From positions 867,182 to 931,181 of the forward strand of contig NZ_QWLV01000001.1 of assembly GCF_003515075.1 (NCBI RefSeq): DNA of 64,000 bases, given 5' to 3'. The first letter of the stretch is position 1; each line of letters starts with the position of its first letter. The position numbers and the translations under genes are program-made. The notes under the pieces were generated by a model. It was not told where the DNA came from and made no database searches. It saw nothing but the letters and a program-made list of their open reading frames with translations. Positions 41,825 through 50,994 of the stretch are shown piece after piece. The stretch is from Sphingomonas gilva. GTDB taxonomy: Bacteria; Pseudomonadota; Alphaproteobacteria; Sphingomonadales; Sphingomonadaceae.

Positions 41825-43054
41825 ATGACCGGCCGCATCCGCCTGTCCGGCACCAACCTGGAGCGCGCCGCCGATCACAACCAGCGCGTGACGCTGCATG
41901 CGATCCGGGTCAACGGATCGCTGACCCGGATCGATCTCGCCAACATCACCGGGCTGACCCCGCCGGCGATCGCCAACATCACCAAGCGGCTGCTGGGCGA
42001 GGGGCTGATCGCCGAAGCCGGGCGAAGGCGCGGCGGCAGGGGCCAGCCGCCGACCAAGCTCGTCATCAACCCCGACGCGTGCTTCTCGGTCGGCGTGAAT
42101 ATCGACCGCGATCACATCACCATCGTGATCGTCAACTTCCTGGGCCACACCATCGCGCGCGTATCGCGCGAGGTGGAGTTCGCGCTGCCTGCCGACGTGG
42201 GCGATTTCTACCGTGCCTCCATCGACGGACTGATCGACGGCGCGGGGATCGACCGCGGACGGATCGTCGGCGTCGGCGTCGCCATTCCCGACGATCTCGG
42301 GCTGGTCGACCTGCCGGGCCGGCCGGCCGCCTATGCCGAATGGGAGACGGCCAATCTGGAGGCGCTGTTCGCGGAGCCGCTCCGCCTGCCGGTGTTCGTG
42401 GAGAACGACGCCGCCGCCGCGGCGATGGGCGAGCTGCAGCTTGGGCGCGGGCAGAGCTGCGCGTCGTTCTTCTACATCCTGATCTCCTCGGCGCTGGGCG
42501 GCGGCCTGGTGGTGGACGGCGCCTATTTCCGCGGCGCGCATGGGCGCAGCGGCGAGCTCGGCTTCCTGCTTGCCGACGACGGCGCGGGCGGGCGGTCGCA
42601 GGTGCAGAATTACGTCTCGCTTTCGGGCCTGTCGCACCCGCTGGCGGCCGCGGGCTTCGACATCGTCGCGATGCTCGACGCGGCGGGCGAGGATGCGCGC
42701 ATCGAGCCGGTCGTCGACCGCTGGATCGAAGAGGCGGTGCGGCGGCTGGCCGAACCGGTGGTGGCGATCAACTGCCTGATCAACCCCGCGGCGATCCTGA
42801 TCGGCGGACGACTGCCGGGCCGATATGTCGATCGCCTGGCCGCGCGGCTGAACGCCGATCTGGCGGAGCGGGCGACCAATGTGCCGGTGATCGCCCCGGT
42901 CGAACGCGCGGTGCTCTCCGCCGATGCGCCGGCGGTGGGCGCGGCGATCCTGCCGTTCAGCCATTTCCTGCTGCCCAAGCCGGGCGCGCTGTGGAAGGCG
43001 CCCGCCGAGGCAGGCGGAACCGAGGCGCCGGGCGCGGCGTGGGCGGCGATCTGA
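41825..43054 (+). CDS. ROK family transcriptional repressor (copy 2)
   Basis: The 409-residue protein is very similar along its whole length to the ROK repressor at 5,634 (identical strings include LSGTNLERAADHNQRVTLHA, VGVNIDRDH, and RVSREVEFALP). It has a winged-helix N-terminus (about 20-65) and a ROK domain with VFVENDAAAAAMGE and SSALGGGLVVDGAYF. As in copy 1, the zinc-site Cys cluster is missing, so it is a regulator rather than a kinase. The two copies lie 35 kb apart and bracket nearly all carbohydrate genes, suggesting duplication of the regulator with a module, followed by divergence of effector or operator preference. Confidence 0.9.
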   Translation: MTGRIRLSGTNLERAADHNQRVTLHAIRVNGSLTRIDLANITGLTPPAIANITKRLLGEGLIAEAGRRRGGRGQPPTKLVINPDACFSVGVNIDRDHITIVIVNFLGHTIARVSREVEFALPADVGDFYRASIDGLIDGAGIDRGRIVGVGVAIPDDLGLVDLPGRPAAYAEWETANLEALFAEPLRLPVFVENDAAAAAMGELQLGRGQSCASFFYILISSALGGGLVVDGAYFRGAHGRSGELGFLLADDGAGGRSQVQNYVSLSGLSHPLAAAGFDIVAMLDAAGEDARIEPVVDRWIEEAVRRLAEPVVAINCLINPAAILIGGRLPGRYVDRLAARLNADLAERATNVPVIAPVERAVLSADAPAVGAAILPFSHFLLPKPGALWKAPAEAGGTEAPGAAWAAI

Positions 43055-43167
43055 CGCGCAGCGGCGTCGCGCGTCGGTCAAGATGCGAAAGCATCGCTCC
43101 CTTTTTGTTCCTAGCTGTGCGTCAAAATCGGCTCCGTCCCGATGCCTCCATATGGTTATAACCCGCT

Positions 43168-44673
43168 CTAGACCGGCGACGCCGCGCAGTGGCGGGCGAT
43201 ATAGTCGGCATGCGTCGGCATCTGCCGGGCCGCGGCGGCGTTGGCTTCGGCGATCTGGCGCATCGCCGAAAGCACGCGCGCATCGTCCATCGAATCGACC
43301 ATCGGATCATAGCCGTCGGGCATGATGTTCTGGCCCAGCATCACCGCCACCCAATTGGGTATCGCGAACAGATCATGATCGTAGCGCAGCACGCGGCCCT
43401 TTTCGCGGAACAGCGCGATCTTGTGCGCCAGCGAATCCGGGATCGGCATATCGCGGACGTAGCGCCAGAAGGGCGTGTCGTCGCGGCGCGTGGCCTTGTA
43501 GTGAAGCACGATGAAGTCGCGGATATATTCGAACTGATCGATCATCAGCCGGTTGTATTCGTCGCGCTCGACGGTGCTGAAGCGGGTGTCCGGGAACAGC
43601 CAGAACAGCTTCGAGATGCCCGTCTGGATCAGGTGGATGCTGGTCGATTCGAGCGGCTCTATGAACCCGCCCGACAGGCCCAGCGCGACGACGTTCCTGT
43701 CCCACAGCCGCTCGCGCACGCCGGCGGTGAACGACAGGCGACGCGGCGCGCCCGCCGCCGCCCCGTCGAGATTGGCGAGCAGCAGGGCCTCGGCTTCGTC
43801 GTCGGCCATGTGCGCGGCCGCATAGACGATGCCGTTGCCGGTGCGGTGCTGGAGCGGGATGCGCCATTGCCAGCCGGCGGGCCGGGCGGTGGAGCGGGTA
43901 TAGGGGAGCAGCGGCTCGGTGCGTTCGCACGGCGCCGCGATGGCGCGGTCGCAGGGCAGCCAATGCGACCAGTCGCGATAGCCGACGCCGAGCGTCTCGC
44001 CGAGAAGCAGGCTGCGAAAGCCCGAGCAATCGATGAACAACTCGCCCGTCACGCGCCGCCCGTCGTCCAGCACGACTGCTTCGACGAAGCCCGTCTCGCC
44101 GTTGCGCTCGACCGCGGCGATGCGGCCTTCGATACGGGTCACGCCGTGCGCCTCGGCGCGACGGCGCAGAAAAGCGGCGTAGAGCCCGGCGTCGAAATGA
44201 TAGGCATAGCCGAGCCCCGACAGCGGCGAGCGCGGATCGGGGACGGGCCGGGCGAAGCGGCCGGCGGCGGCGGCCACGCTCGACATCGAATAGTCCGAAA
44301 GCGGGCCGATCCCCGCCTCTGCCCGATGCTTCAGCCAGAACTGGTGGAAGGCGACGCCCTCGAAATCGCGGCCATGTTCGCCGAAGGGGTGCAGATAGCG
44401 CTCGCCGATCGCGCCCCAATCGACGAACTCGATGCCCAGCTTGAAGGTCGCTTGCGTGGCGCGGACGAACTCCGCCTCGTCGATGCCGAGCAGCCGGTTG
44501 AAGCCGAGGATCGGCGGGATCGTCGCCTCGCCGACGCCGACGGTGCCGATCGCATCGGATTCGACCAGCGTGATCGTCCGCCGGCCATCGTCGAGGAAGC
44601 GCGCGGCCGCCGCCGCCGCCATCCAGCCGGCGGTGCCTCCGCCGACGATCACGACCGATCGGATGGGGTTCAT
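43168..44673 (-). CDS. Flavin-dependent tryptophan halogenase-like protein
   Basis: The 501-residue protein carries the FAD motif VVIVGGGTAGWMAA and the halogenase signature GWQWRIPL. A Lys at position 78 (TFKLGIEF) aligns with the catalytic Lys of PrnA-type enzymes, and EPLESTSIHLIQTG holds the conserved Glu. True members chlorinate or brominate tryptophan using FADH2 from a partner reductase. In Caulobacterales and sphingomonads homologues are common beside TonB receptors, where the substrate is unknown. Here the gene starts on the ATGA of bioA, making it the last cistron of the biotin operon. No flavin reductase gene is seen nearby. Confidence 0.9.
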   Translation of the reverse strand: MNPIRSVVIVGGGTAGWMAAAAAARFLDDGRRTITLVESDAIGTVGVGEATIPPILGFNRLLGIDEAEFVRATQATFKLGIEFVDWGAIGERYLHPFGEHGRDFEGVAFHQFWLKHRAEAGIGPLSDYSMSSVAAAAGRFARPVPDPRSPLSGLGYAYHFDAGLYAAFLRRRAEAHGVTRIEGRIAAVERNGETGFVEAVVLDDGRRVTGELFIDCSGFRSLLLGETLGVGYRDWSHWLPCDRAIAAPCERTEPLLPYTRSTARPAGWQWRIPLQHRTGNGIVYAAAHMADDEAEALLLANLDGAAAGAPRRLSFTAGVRERLWDRNVVALGLSGGFIEPLESTSIHLIQTGISKLFWLFPDTRFSTVERDEYNRLMIDQFEYIRDFIVLHYKATRRDDTPFWRYVRDMPIPDSLAHKIALFREKGRVLRYDHDLFAIPNWVAVMLGQNIMPDGYDPMVDSMDDARVLSAMRQIAEANAAAARQMPTHADYIARHCAASPV

Positions 44674-45920
44674 CGTGCCGTCTCCAGATACTCGCCGAGG
44701 ACGGCGTAGATTTTCGCCAGGTCATCGTCATCGATGCAATAGGGCGGCATGACGTAGACGGTGTCGCCCAGCGGGCGGAGGAGCACGTCCTTCTCGCGGC
44801 AGAACGCCGTCAGCCGAGGGGCGGCCGCAGACAGATAGCCGGTGCTGGCCGCATCGATCTCGAACGCGGCGATCGTGCCGATCCGGCGGGCGTTGCGGAC
44901 GGCCGGGTGATCCGCCAGGCGATCGAGCTGCGCCTGCTGCCTCCCGCCGAGATCGGCGACGCGTTCGAGCACGGGCTCGTCGCGCCAGACGGCGAGATTG
45001 GCGTTAGCGGCGGCGCAGGCGATCGGGTTGGCGGTGTAGCTCGACGAATGGAAGAACATGCGCGCGCGATCCTCGGACCGGTGCGCCTCGAAGATCGCCG
45101 GGGTGGCGAGCGTCACCGCGAGCGGCAGCGAGCCGCCGGTCAGCCCTTTGGACAGGCACAATATGTCGGGGACGATGCCTGCCTGCTCGCAGGCGAGGAG
45201 CGTGCCCGTCCGACCCCAGCCGGTCATCACCTCGTCGGCGATGAACGGCACCTCGTGACGCGCGCAGATCGTGCGCATCTCGGTCAGCAAGGCGGGCGTG
45301 TAGATGCGCATGCCGCCCGCGCCCAGGATCAGCGGCTCGACGATGAAGGCGGCGGGCGCTTGCCGGCAATGCGCCTCGAGCGCGTCGAGCGTCTCCTGTT
45401 CGCGGCCCGGTTCGGGGAACGGCACCGTGCCGACATCGAACAGCAGCGGGGCATAGGCCCGGTTGAACACGCCGCGCGCGCCGACCGACATCGCGCCGAT
45501 CGTATCGCCGTGATAGCTGTGCTCCATCACCAGGATGCGGTCGCGCGGACGGCCGCTGTTCGCCCAGAAGCCGAGCGCCATCTTGAGCGCGACCTCGACG
45601 CTGGTCGAGCCGCTGTCGGAAAAGAACACATGGACGAGCGGCGCGGGCGTCATCGCCACGAGCGCGCGCGCCAGCGTCTCGGCGGGCTCGTGGGTCCAGC
45701 CGGCGAAGATGATCTGGTCGAGCCGGGCGGCCTGCTCGGCGATGGCGGCCATGATCGTCGGATGGTTGTGGCCGTGCGTCGTCACCCACCAGGACGAGAT
45801 GGCGTCGACGATGCGCCGCCCATCCGCGGTGTGGAGCGCCGCGCCCTGTGCATGAGTGACGAGCGGGATCGGCTCGCCAAGCCCGTGCTGGGTGAAGGGA
45901 TGCCAGACCGGCGACGTCAT
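44670..45920 (-). CDS. bioA: Adenosylmethionine-8-amino-7-oxononanoate aminotransferase
   Basis: The 416-residue PLP class III aminotransferase converts KAPA to DAPA using S-adenosylmethionine. Motifs are VWHPFTQHG near the N-terminus, [43 protein letters not shown] and the PLP Lys in [13 protein letters not shown]. The WHPFTQ start and SSWWV string are specific for BioA rather than other class III enzymes. It overlaps bioD upstream and the halogenase-like gene downstream by 4 bases each. Confidence 0.96.
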   Translation of the reverse strand: MTSPVWHPFTQHGLGEPIPLVTHAQGAALHTADGRRIVDAISSWWVTTHGHNHPTIMAAIAEQAARLDQIIFAGWTHEPAETLARALVAMTPAPLVHVFFSDSGSTSVEVALKMALGFWANSGRPRDRILVMEHSYHGDTIGAMSVGARGVFNRAYAPLLFDVGTVPFPEPGREQETLDALEAHCRQAPAAFIVEPLILGAGGMRIYTPALLTEMRTICARHEVPFIADEVMTGWGRTGTLLACEQAGIVPDILCLSKGLTGGSLPLAVTLATPAIFEAHRSEDRARMFFHSSSYTANPIACAAANANLAVWRDEPVLERVADLGGRQQAQLDRLADHPAVRNARRIGTIAAFEIDAASTGYLSAAAPRLTAFCREKDVLLRPLGDTVYVMPPYCIDDDDLAKIYAVLGEYLETAR

Positions 45921-46546
45921 ACGGCGAAATCCTCCACGCGGAAATGCGCGGCGAAGGCGCGGGCCAGACCGTCGCGATCGAGCGGGTCGAGGTGGGGGAG
46001 GCGGCCCAGCCGCCGGACATCGCCCATCGCCGCGATCGTCGCCTCGCTGTCCTCGTTCGCCTCGCCGACAAAGGCGATGCCGGCGATCGCGATGCCGCGC
46101 GCGCGCAGCGCCTCGATCGAGAGCAGGCTGTGGTTGATCGTGCCGAGCGCAGTGCGCGCGACCAGCACCACGGGAAGCGCCCAGCGCGCGAAGATGTCGG
46201 CGAAGACCAGATCGCGGGTGAGCGGGACGAGCGCGCCGCCGGCGCCTTCGATGACGAGGCGATGGCCGCATCCGGGAAGCACGAGCCGGGCCGGATCGAT
46301 CGCGACGCCGTCGAGCTCGGCGGCGCGGTGCGGCGAGCAGGGCGTGCGCAGGCGATAGGCTTCGGGCAGGATGCGCTCCGCGGGCAATCCGGAGAGCCGC
46401 GCCACCAAATCGCTGTCGGTCTCCTCCTCGAGCCCGGCCTGGACCGGCTTCCAATATGCGCCGGCGAGCGCCCCGGCGAGCGCGGCGGCGAACACCGTCT
46501 TGCCGACGCCGGTATCGGTTCCGGTCACCACCAGCGCGGGGCTCAT
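45917..46546 (-). CDS. bioD: Dethiobiotin synthetase
   Basis: The 209-residue ATP-dependent enzyme closes the ureido ring of dethiobiotin from DAPA and CO2. The P-loop GTDTGVGKT lies at residues 9-17, followed by [12 protein letters not shown] and [12 protein letters not shown]. It is shorter than the E. coli protein at the C-terminus but all motifs are intact. It is the middle gene of bioF-bioD-bioA, overlapping both neighbours by ATGA. Confidence 0.95.
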   Translation of the reverse strand: MSPALVVTGTDTGVGKTVFAAALAGALAGAYWKPVQAGLEEETDSDLVARLSGLPAERILPEAYRLRTPCSPHRAAELDGVAIDPARLVLPGCGHRLVIEGAGGALVPLTRDLVFADIFARWALPVVLVARTALGTINHSLLSIEALRARGIAIAGIAFVGEANEDSEATIAAMGDVRRLGRLPHLDPLDRDGLARAFAAHFRVEDFAV

Positions 46547-47667
46547 GCGAGCGCCTCGCCCAGCGCTTCGGCGAGCGCGGTCACATCGCCCGGTCCGACG
46601 TTGAGCGTCAGCGATATGCGCAATCGCGAGGTGCCGGCGGGCACGGTCGGCGGACGGATGCCGCGCACGTCGAAACCCGCCGCCTGGAGCCGGTCAGCCG
46701 CGCGCATCGTCCGTGCGTCGTCGCCCAGGATGATCGGCACGATCTGCGATCCCGTCACCACCGCACCGTGGGGGGCGAGCGACCGTTCCGCGACACCGAT
46801 CAGCGCCCGCAATCGCGTCCTGCGTTCGGGTTCCTCGACCAGCAGCCTGAGCGCTGCCCGGACCGCCGCCGCGACGAGCGGCGAGGGGGCTGTGGAGAAG
46901 ATGAAGGGGCGCGCTCGATTGATCAGGAAATCCCGCACCACCCGCGGCCCGCACAGCAGCGCGCCCTCACAGCCCAGCGCCTTGCCGCAGGTGCGCAAGG
47001 TGATGACGTTCTCCGCCCCTTCATAGGCGGCGGCGAGCCCGCGCCCGTCGGGACCGAACACGCCGGTGGCATGGGCCTCGTCGATCAGCAGGACGGCGTC
47101 GTGGCGCGCCGCAAGCTCGGCCAGCGCCGGCAGCGGGGCGCGATCGCCGTCCATGCTGTAGAGGCTTTCGACCGCGATCCACACGCGCCCAGCACCTCCC
47201 GCACGGCGCCAATCGCCGATCGCATCGGCGAAGGCGTCGGGATCGTTGTGCGCGGCCGCGCGATGATCGGCGCGGCCGAGCCGCATGCCCTCGTGCGCGC
47301 TCGCGTGCACCAGCGCATCATGGACGACGAGGTCGCCGCGCTGCGGCAGCGTGGCGAGCAAGGCCGCGTTCGCCGCATAGCCGGTGGAGAAGAACAAGGC
47401 GCTTTCGCAGCCGAAGAAGCGTGCCGCTTCTTCCTCCAGCGCCTGATGCTCGGCGTGGTTGCCGCGCAACAGCCGCGATCCGCCAGACCCCAGCGGCACG
47501 CCGCGCCCGATCGCCTCGATCACCGCCGCGGCAAGCTGCGGCGATGCCGCCAGGCCCAGATAATCGTTCGAGGAAAAGTCGAGGCCGGCCCTGTCGATCG
47601 GCTTCCGGCGGCGGCCCTGCGCCGCCAGCGCGGCGAGATCGCGAATATGCGTTTCGAAGACCGACAT
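46543..47667 (-). CDS. bioF: 8-amino-7-oxononanoate synthase
   Basis: The 374-residue PLP enzyme (alpha-oxoamine synthase) condenses pimeloyl thioester with alanine. Motifs include [45 protein letters not shown], and the PLP Lys in [14 protein letters not shown] 47,667 begins [10 protein letters not shown]; an ATG at 47,688 with AAAGG upstream is an alternative adding 7 residues. Longer starts overlap the terminator at 47,702-47,736 and are unlikely. It is the first gene of the operon; bioB and the pimelate-forming genes are not in the window. Confidence 0.94.
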   Translation of the reverse strand: MSVFETHIRDLAALAAQGRRRKPIDRAGLDFSSNDYLGLAASPQLAAAVIEAIGRGVPLGSGGSRLLRGNHAEHQALEEEAARFFGCESALFFSTGYAANAALLATLPQRGDLVVHDALVHASAHEGMRLGRADHRAAAHNDPDAFADAIGDWRRAGGAGRVWIAVESLYSMDGDRAPLPALAELAARHDAVLLIDEAHATGVFGPDGRGLAAAYEGAENVITLRTCGKALGCEGALLCGPRVVRDFLINRARPFIFSTAPSPLVAAAVRAALRLLVEEPERRTRLRALIGVAERSLAPHGAVVTGSQIVPIILGDDARTMRAADRLQAAGFDVRGIRPPTVPAGTSRLRISLTLNVGPGDVTALAEALGEALA

Positions 47668-47701
47668 CGCCGGTCCCGTAGGGGGCATCGCGCCTTTCTT
47701 C

Positions 47702-47736
47702 AAAAGAAAAGCCCCGCCGCATCGCTGCGGCAGGGC
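47702..47736 (-). terminator. Rho-independent terminator of the TonB receptor (47,757-50,495)
   Basis: On the minus strand GCCCTGCCGCA and TGCGGCGGGGC form a strong hairpin (47,711-47,736) followed by TTTTCTTTT. It lies 21 bases after the receptor stop and just before bioF, separating receptor and biotin transcripts. Confidence 0.88.
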
Positions 47737-47756
47737 CATCTTTCGCTGGGCTCGTG

Positions 47757-50495
47757 TCAGAAGCCCAGGCGGACCTTCACGCCGTAGAAGCGCGGGGTCG
47801 AGGGATAACCGGCATAGGTGCCGGTCTGCTCGGGCACCGCGAAGCCGGTGATGTTGTAATATTGGTTGGTCAGGTTCTCGACGAAGAACTCGCCGCGGAT
47901 GTTGCCGTCCTCGGTCTGCACGCCGACGCGCGCGGCGATCAGCGGATAGCCGGGATTGCGCACGATGCCGCGATCGGGATTGAAGGGATCGCGGCCGGAA
48001 ATCTCCACCTCGCTGTTGTAGCGCATGTCGATGTGAAGCAGGCCCTGGATGCCGGCGGTCAGCTCGGGCGTATAGGTCATCGCGGCGGTGACGATATTCT
48101 CCGGCTGGTTCTGGATCTGCCGGCCTTCCAGACCTTCCAGCGGCGTGCCGGTGAAATCGTTGCTCTCGTCATATTTGGCGTCGAGATAGGTGTAGCCGAA
48201 ACGGAAGACGAGGTCGCGCGCAGGCTGGACGATGGCTTCCGCCTCCACACCCTTCGAAGTCGACGAGTCGATGTTCTGGACGACGAAGTTGTTGCCGCTG
48301 AACACCAGCGACTGAAGGTCGTCATATTTGGCGTAGAAGGCGGCGATGTTGAAGGTGAACTCGCGCGCGATGCTCGTCTTGAAGCCGATCTCGTAGGAAT
48401 CGACGCTTTCCGAACCGAATTCGAGATCGGAGCCCTGTGCGCCGTTGCCGCCCAGCAGCACCGAATCGAAGGTCGCCTGGTCGAGATTGTAGCCGCCCGA
48501 CTTGTAGCCGCGGTCATAGCTCGCATAGCCCAGGATATCGGGCGAGAAGGCGTAGGACAGCTTGACCGTGCCGGTGACCTTGCTCTCGTCGCGGTCGTGA
48601 TTGTAGTTGCCGTTGAACTCGGTGTTCACCGCAGGGTTGCAGCTCAGCAGGAACAGGTTGTTGAAGAGGCCGAGGTTGCGCAGCACGTTGGCGTAGGCGG
48701 TCGCGGCGGGATCGCCGGCGCGGACCTGCTCGAAGAAGCCGCAGCTGCCCAGATTGTTGTTGATCGAGGCGTCGAGCTCCTTCTTCTCATAGTTGAAGCG
48801 CGCGCCCAGGGTCAGCTTCAGCTGATCGGTGATGTTGACGATATTGTGGGTGAACGCCGCGAAGGCGTTGGTCTTGACCCGGAACACGTCGTTGTTGTTG
48901 CCCTGGCCGGCTTCCGCGTCGGGCAGCGGCGAGGCTGCGAGGCCGAGCAGGCCGGGAATCGGCGCCGAGGGGAAGCCGGGGATCACGCACAGGCTGGACG
49001 GCGCCGTGCCCGCCTGCGCGCGGAAGCAGCCGACCAGCGGCGCGAGCTGCGCGCCATAGACCGCCTGCAGCGCCGGCAGCGAGTTCGGCACCGCCGGATT
49101 GAGCAGCACGGCGCCCGGCGTCGGCACGCTCGTGCCGAGCGAGCCGAAGAACTGCACCGAGCCGCCGAAGCTCGGCCCGGCGAGCGCGTTGAAGATCGAA
49201 TCGACGTACCGGTTGCCGTCGTTGCCGATCCGCACGGTATCGGTCAGCTCCAGCGTCTCGTTCAGGTAGAAGCCGCCGACGAGGAAATCGACCGGGCCGA
49301 CCGTGCCCTGCAGGCGCAGCTCCTGGGTGAAGTCCTCCAGATCGACGCGGTAATCGTCGCGATAGGCGCGATCGATCCCGGAAAAGTCGATGTCCTGATC
49401 ACGCAGCGCGCGCCAGTTGCGATAGGCGGTGATCGAGGTGACCGAAAGATCGTTGCCCAGATCGTAGTTGAGCTCGCCCGAAATGCCCCAGTCGCGCACG
49501 CGCTCGGCATAGTCGCGGTTCGGCGAGATAGCCTGGATGCGATCCGAAGGTGGGCCATTGTAAAGGCCGTCCAGGCCCTGGGCGGCGGCGATGCCGTCGA
49601 TGATCGGTCCGAACGCGCCGGGAATCAGGTTGACCGCGCCGCAGCAATTCTCGTCGGTCTCGGCGTAATCGCCGATCAGGCGGAAGGTCAGGTTGCCGGT
49701 GTCGACCAGCGCCTGCGCGCGGACATTGTAGCGATCGATGTTGTTGATCGCCCGGTCGCTGTTGGCGTCCTGGATATAGCCGTCGCGCTTGCGGTAGCCG
49801 CCGTCGACGCGCAGCGCGATCTGCTCGCTCACCGGGCCGGTCAGCGCGCCCTTGATGCCGTAGGCGTCATAGTTGCCGTAGCTGCCTTCGACATAGCCGC
49901 CGAAATCGAATTGCGGCCGTGCGGTGAAGATGCTGAGCGCGCCGGCCGAGGTGTTGCGGCCGAACAGCGTGCCCTGCGGCCCGCGCAGCACCTCGACGCG
50001 CTCCAGCTCGGGCAGCTCCGAGAGCGCGACGCCGGCGCGGCTGCGGAACACGCCGTCGATGAAGACGCCGACCGCCGGCTCGAAGCCGGGATTGTCGCCG
50101 CCGGTGCCGATGCCGCGGATCGACAGCGAGGAGCCGGTGGCGGCGGACTGGCCGGTGGTGGTCTGGAGGGAGGGAGCGAGCTGTTCGAGGCCGCGAATGT
50201 CCACCACGCCCGCATTCTGCAGCAGTTCGGAGCCGACCGCGGTCACCGCCAGCGGCACGTCCTGCACGGTCTCGCTGCGGCGCGTGGCGGTGACGATGAT
50301 GTTGTTGCCGGACTGGTAATCCTCCTCCGCGACCGTCGATTCCTGGGCGACCGTGGGCTCCTGCGCGACCGACGCGTCCTCGGTGGCCGACACATCCTGG
50401 GCGGGGGCGCCGGTGGTGTCCTGCGCCAGGGCCGGCTGAGCGAGCGTTCCCAGCAGCATAGCGGTGCCGCACAGCAAGGATGTCCTGATAGCCAT
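47757..50495 (-). CDS. TonB-dependent outer-membrane receptor
   Basis: The 912-residue receptor has a signal peptide ending PALAQD and an acidic spacer with repeated VAQE/STVA units. The plug carries NNIIVTATRRSETVQDVPLAV, GLEQLAPSLQTT, SLSIRGIG and VEVLRGPQGTLFGRNTSAGA. The barrel ends in GVKVRLGF. This pattern is the iron-siderophore/FecA-like subclass widespread in sphingomonads, also used for vitamins and aromatic compounds; the ligand is not predictable. GGGAGG lies 7 bases before the ATG. It is divergent from another receptor and has its own terminator. Confidence 0.92.
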   Translation of the reverse strand: MAIRTSLLCGTAMLLGTLAQPALAQDTTGAPAQDVSATEDASVAQEPTVAQESTVAEEDYQSGNNIIVTATRRSETVQDVPLAVTAVGSELLQNAGVVDIRGLEQLAPSLQTTTGQSAATGSSLSIRGIGTGGDNPGFEPAVGVFIDGVFRSRAGVALSELPELERVEVLRGPQGTLFGRNTSAGALSIFTARPQFDFGGYVEGSYGNYDAYGIKGALTGPVSEQIALRVDGGYRKRDGYIQDANSDRAINNIDRYNVRAQALVDTGNLTFRLIGDYAETDENCCGAVNLIPGAFGPIIDGIAAAQGLDGLYNGPPSDRIQAISPNRDYAERVRDWGISGELNYDLGNDLSVTSITAYRNWRALRDQDIDFSGIDRAYRDDYRVDLEDFTQELRLQGTVGPVDFLVGGFYLNETLELTDTVRIGNDGNRYVDSIFNALAGPSFGGSVQFFGSLGTSVPTPGAVLLNPAVPNSLPALQAVYGAQLAPLVGCFRAQAGTAPSSLCVIPGFPSAPIPGLLGLAASPLPDAEAGQGNNNDVFRVKTNAFAAFTHNIVNITDQLKLTLGARFNYEKKELDASINNNLGSCGFFEQVRAGDPAATAYANVLRNLGLFNNLFLLSCNPAVNTEFNGNYNHDRDESKVTGTVKLSYAFSPDILGYASYDRGYKSGGYNLDQATFDSVLLGGNGAQGSDLEFGSESVDSYEIGFKTSIAREFTFNIAAFYAKYDDLQSLVFSGNNFVVQNIDSSTSKGVEAEAIVQPARDLVFRFGYTYLDAKYDESNDFTGTPLEGLEGRQIQNQPENIVTAAMTYTPELTAGIQGLLHIDMRYNSEVEISGRDPFNPDRGIVRNPGYPLIAARVGVQTEDGNIRGEFFVENLTNQYYNITGFAVPEQTGTYAGYPSTPRFYGVKVRLGF

Positions 50496-50994
50496 TCAAT
50501 ATCCTCCCAAGGTTGCGATGCCGGAGCATCGTCGCGGTCGTTCCCGCATCTATCGAAGGCGCTCGCTGCCCTTATGTGACAATCGATCGCCCGATTTGTC
50601 CCGGACGATACGGCCGGGCGCGGCATAGTCCACGCAAATCTGGCGGAAAACCGGGAGTCTCGGACGATTTCGTCACTCGGCTATGGCTTTCCCGCAACAG
50701 CGGATTCAGCCCTTCCGACAGATGACGCTACGGCAAGGCCGGGATGTTGCGGCGCGCCATGCGTCGGCTCGTTCGACCGCAAAGAAAAGATGATCGCGTG
50801 ATCTACGGACCGGCCCTGGCCGAAAGTCAAATTTGCTGCGACGCAACAGAAGGCACCCCGAAACCATGGATTCCAAGATTCGGTTTGCCCGCAACAACGT
50901 CAGTTGACGTAACGGCAAAGACGTTTCAAGATTCGGGTTCAGACGATCCGTGACCGGTTCGGTACAGGGACGCTGTACTTGGGGGAGGAAGGGG
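50496..50994. promoter_or_regulatory. Divergent region between two TonB receptors
   Basis: This 499-base stretch has no supportable gene. For the plus-strand receptor, TTGACG at 50,904-50,909 and CAAGAT at 50,927-50,932 are spaced by 17 bases and form a plausible sigma-70-type promoter. For the minus-strand receptor only the ribosome-binding site next to 50,495 is clear. The remaining sequence is unremarkable. Confidence 0.45.

Noticed and set aside
47754..50579. Long open frame antisense to the other TonB receptor (about 940 codons)
   Set aside because: Same reasoning: no ribosome site or family motif, while the minus strand encodes a complete receptor.
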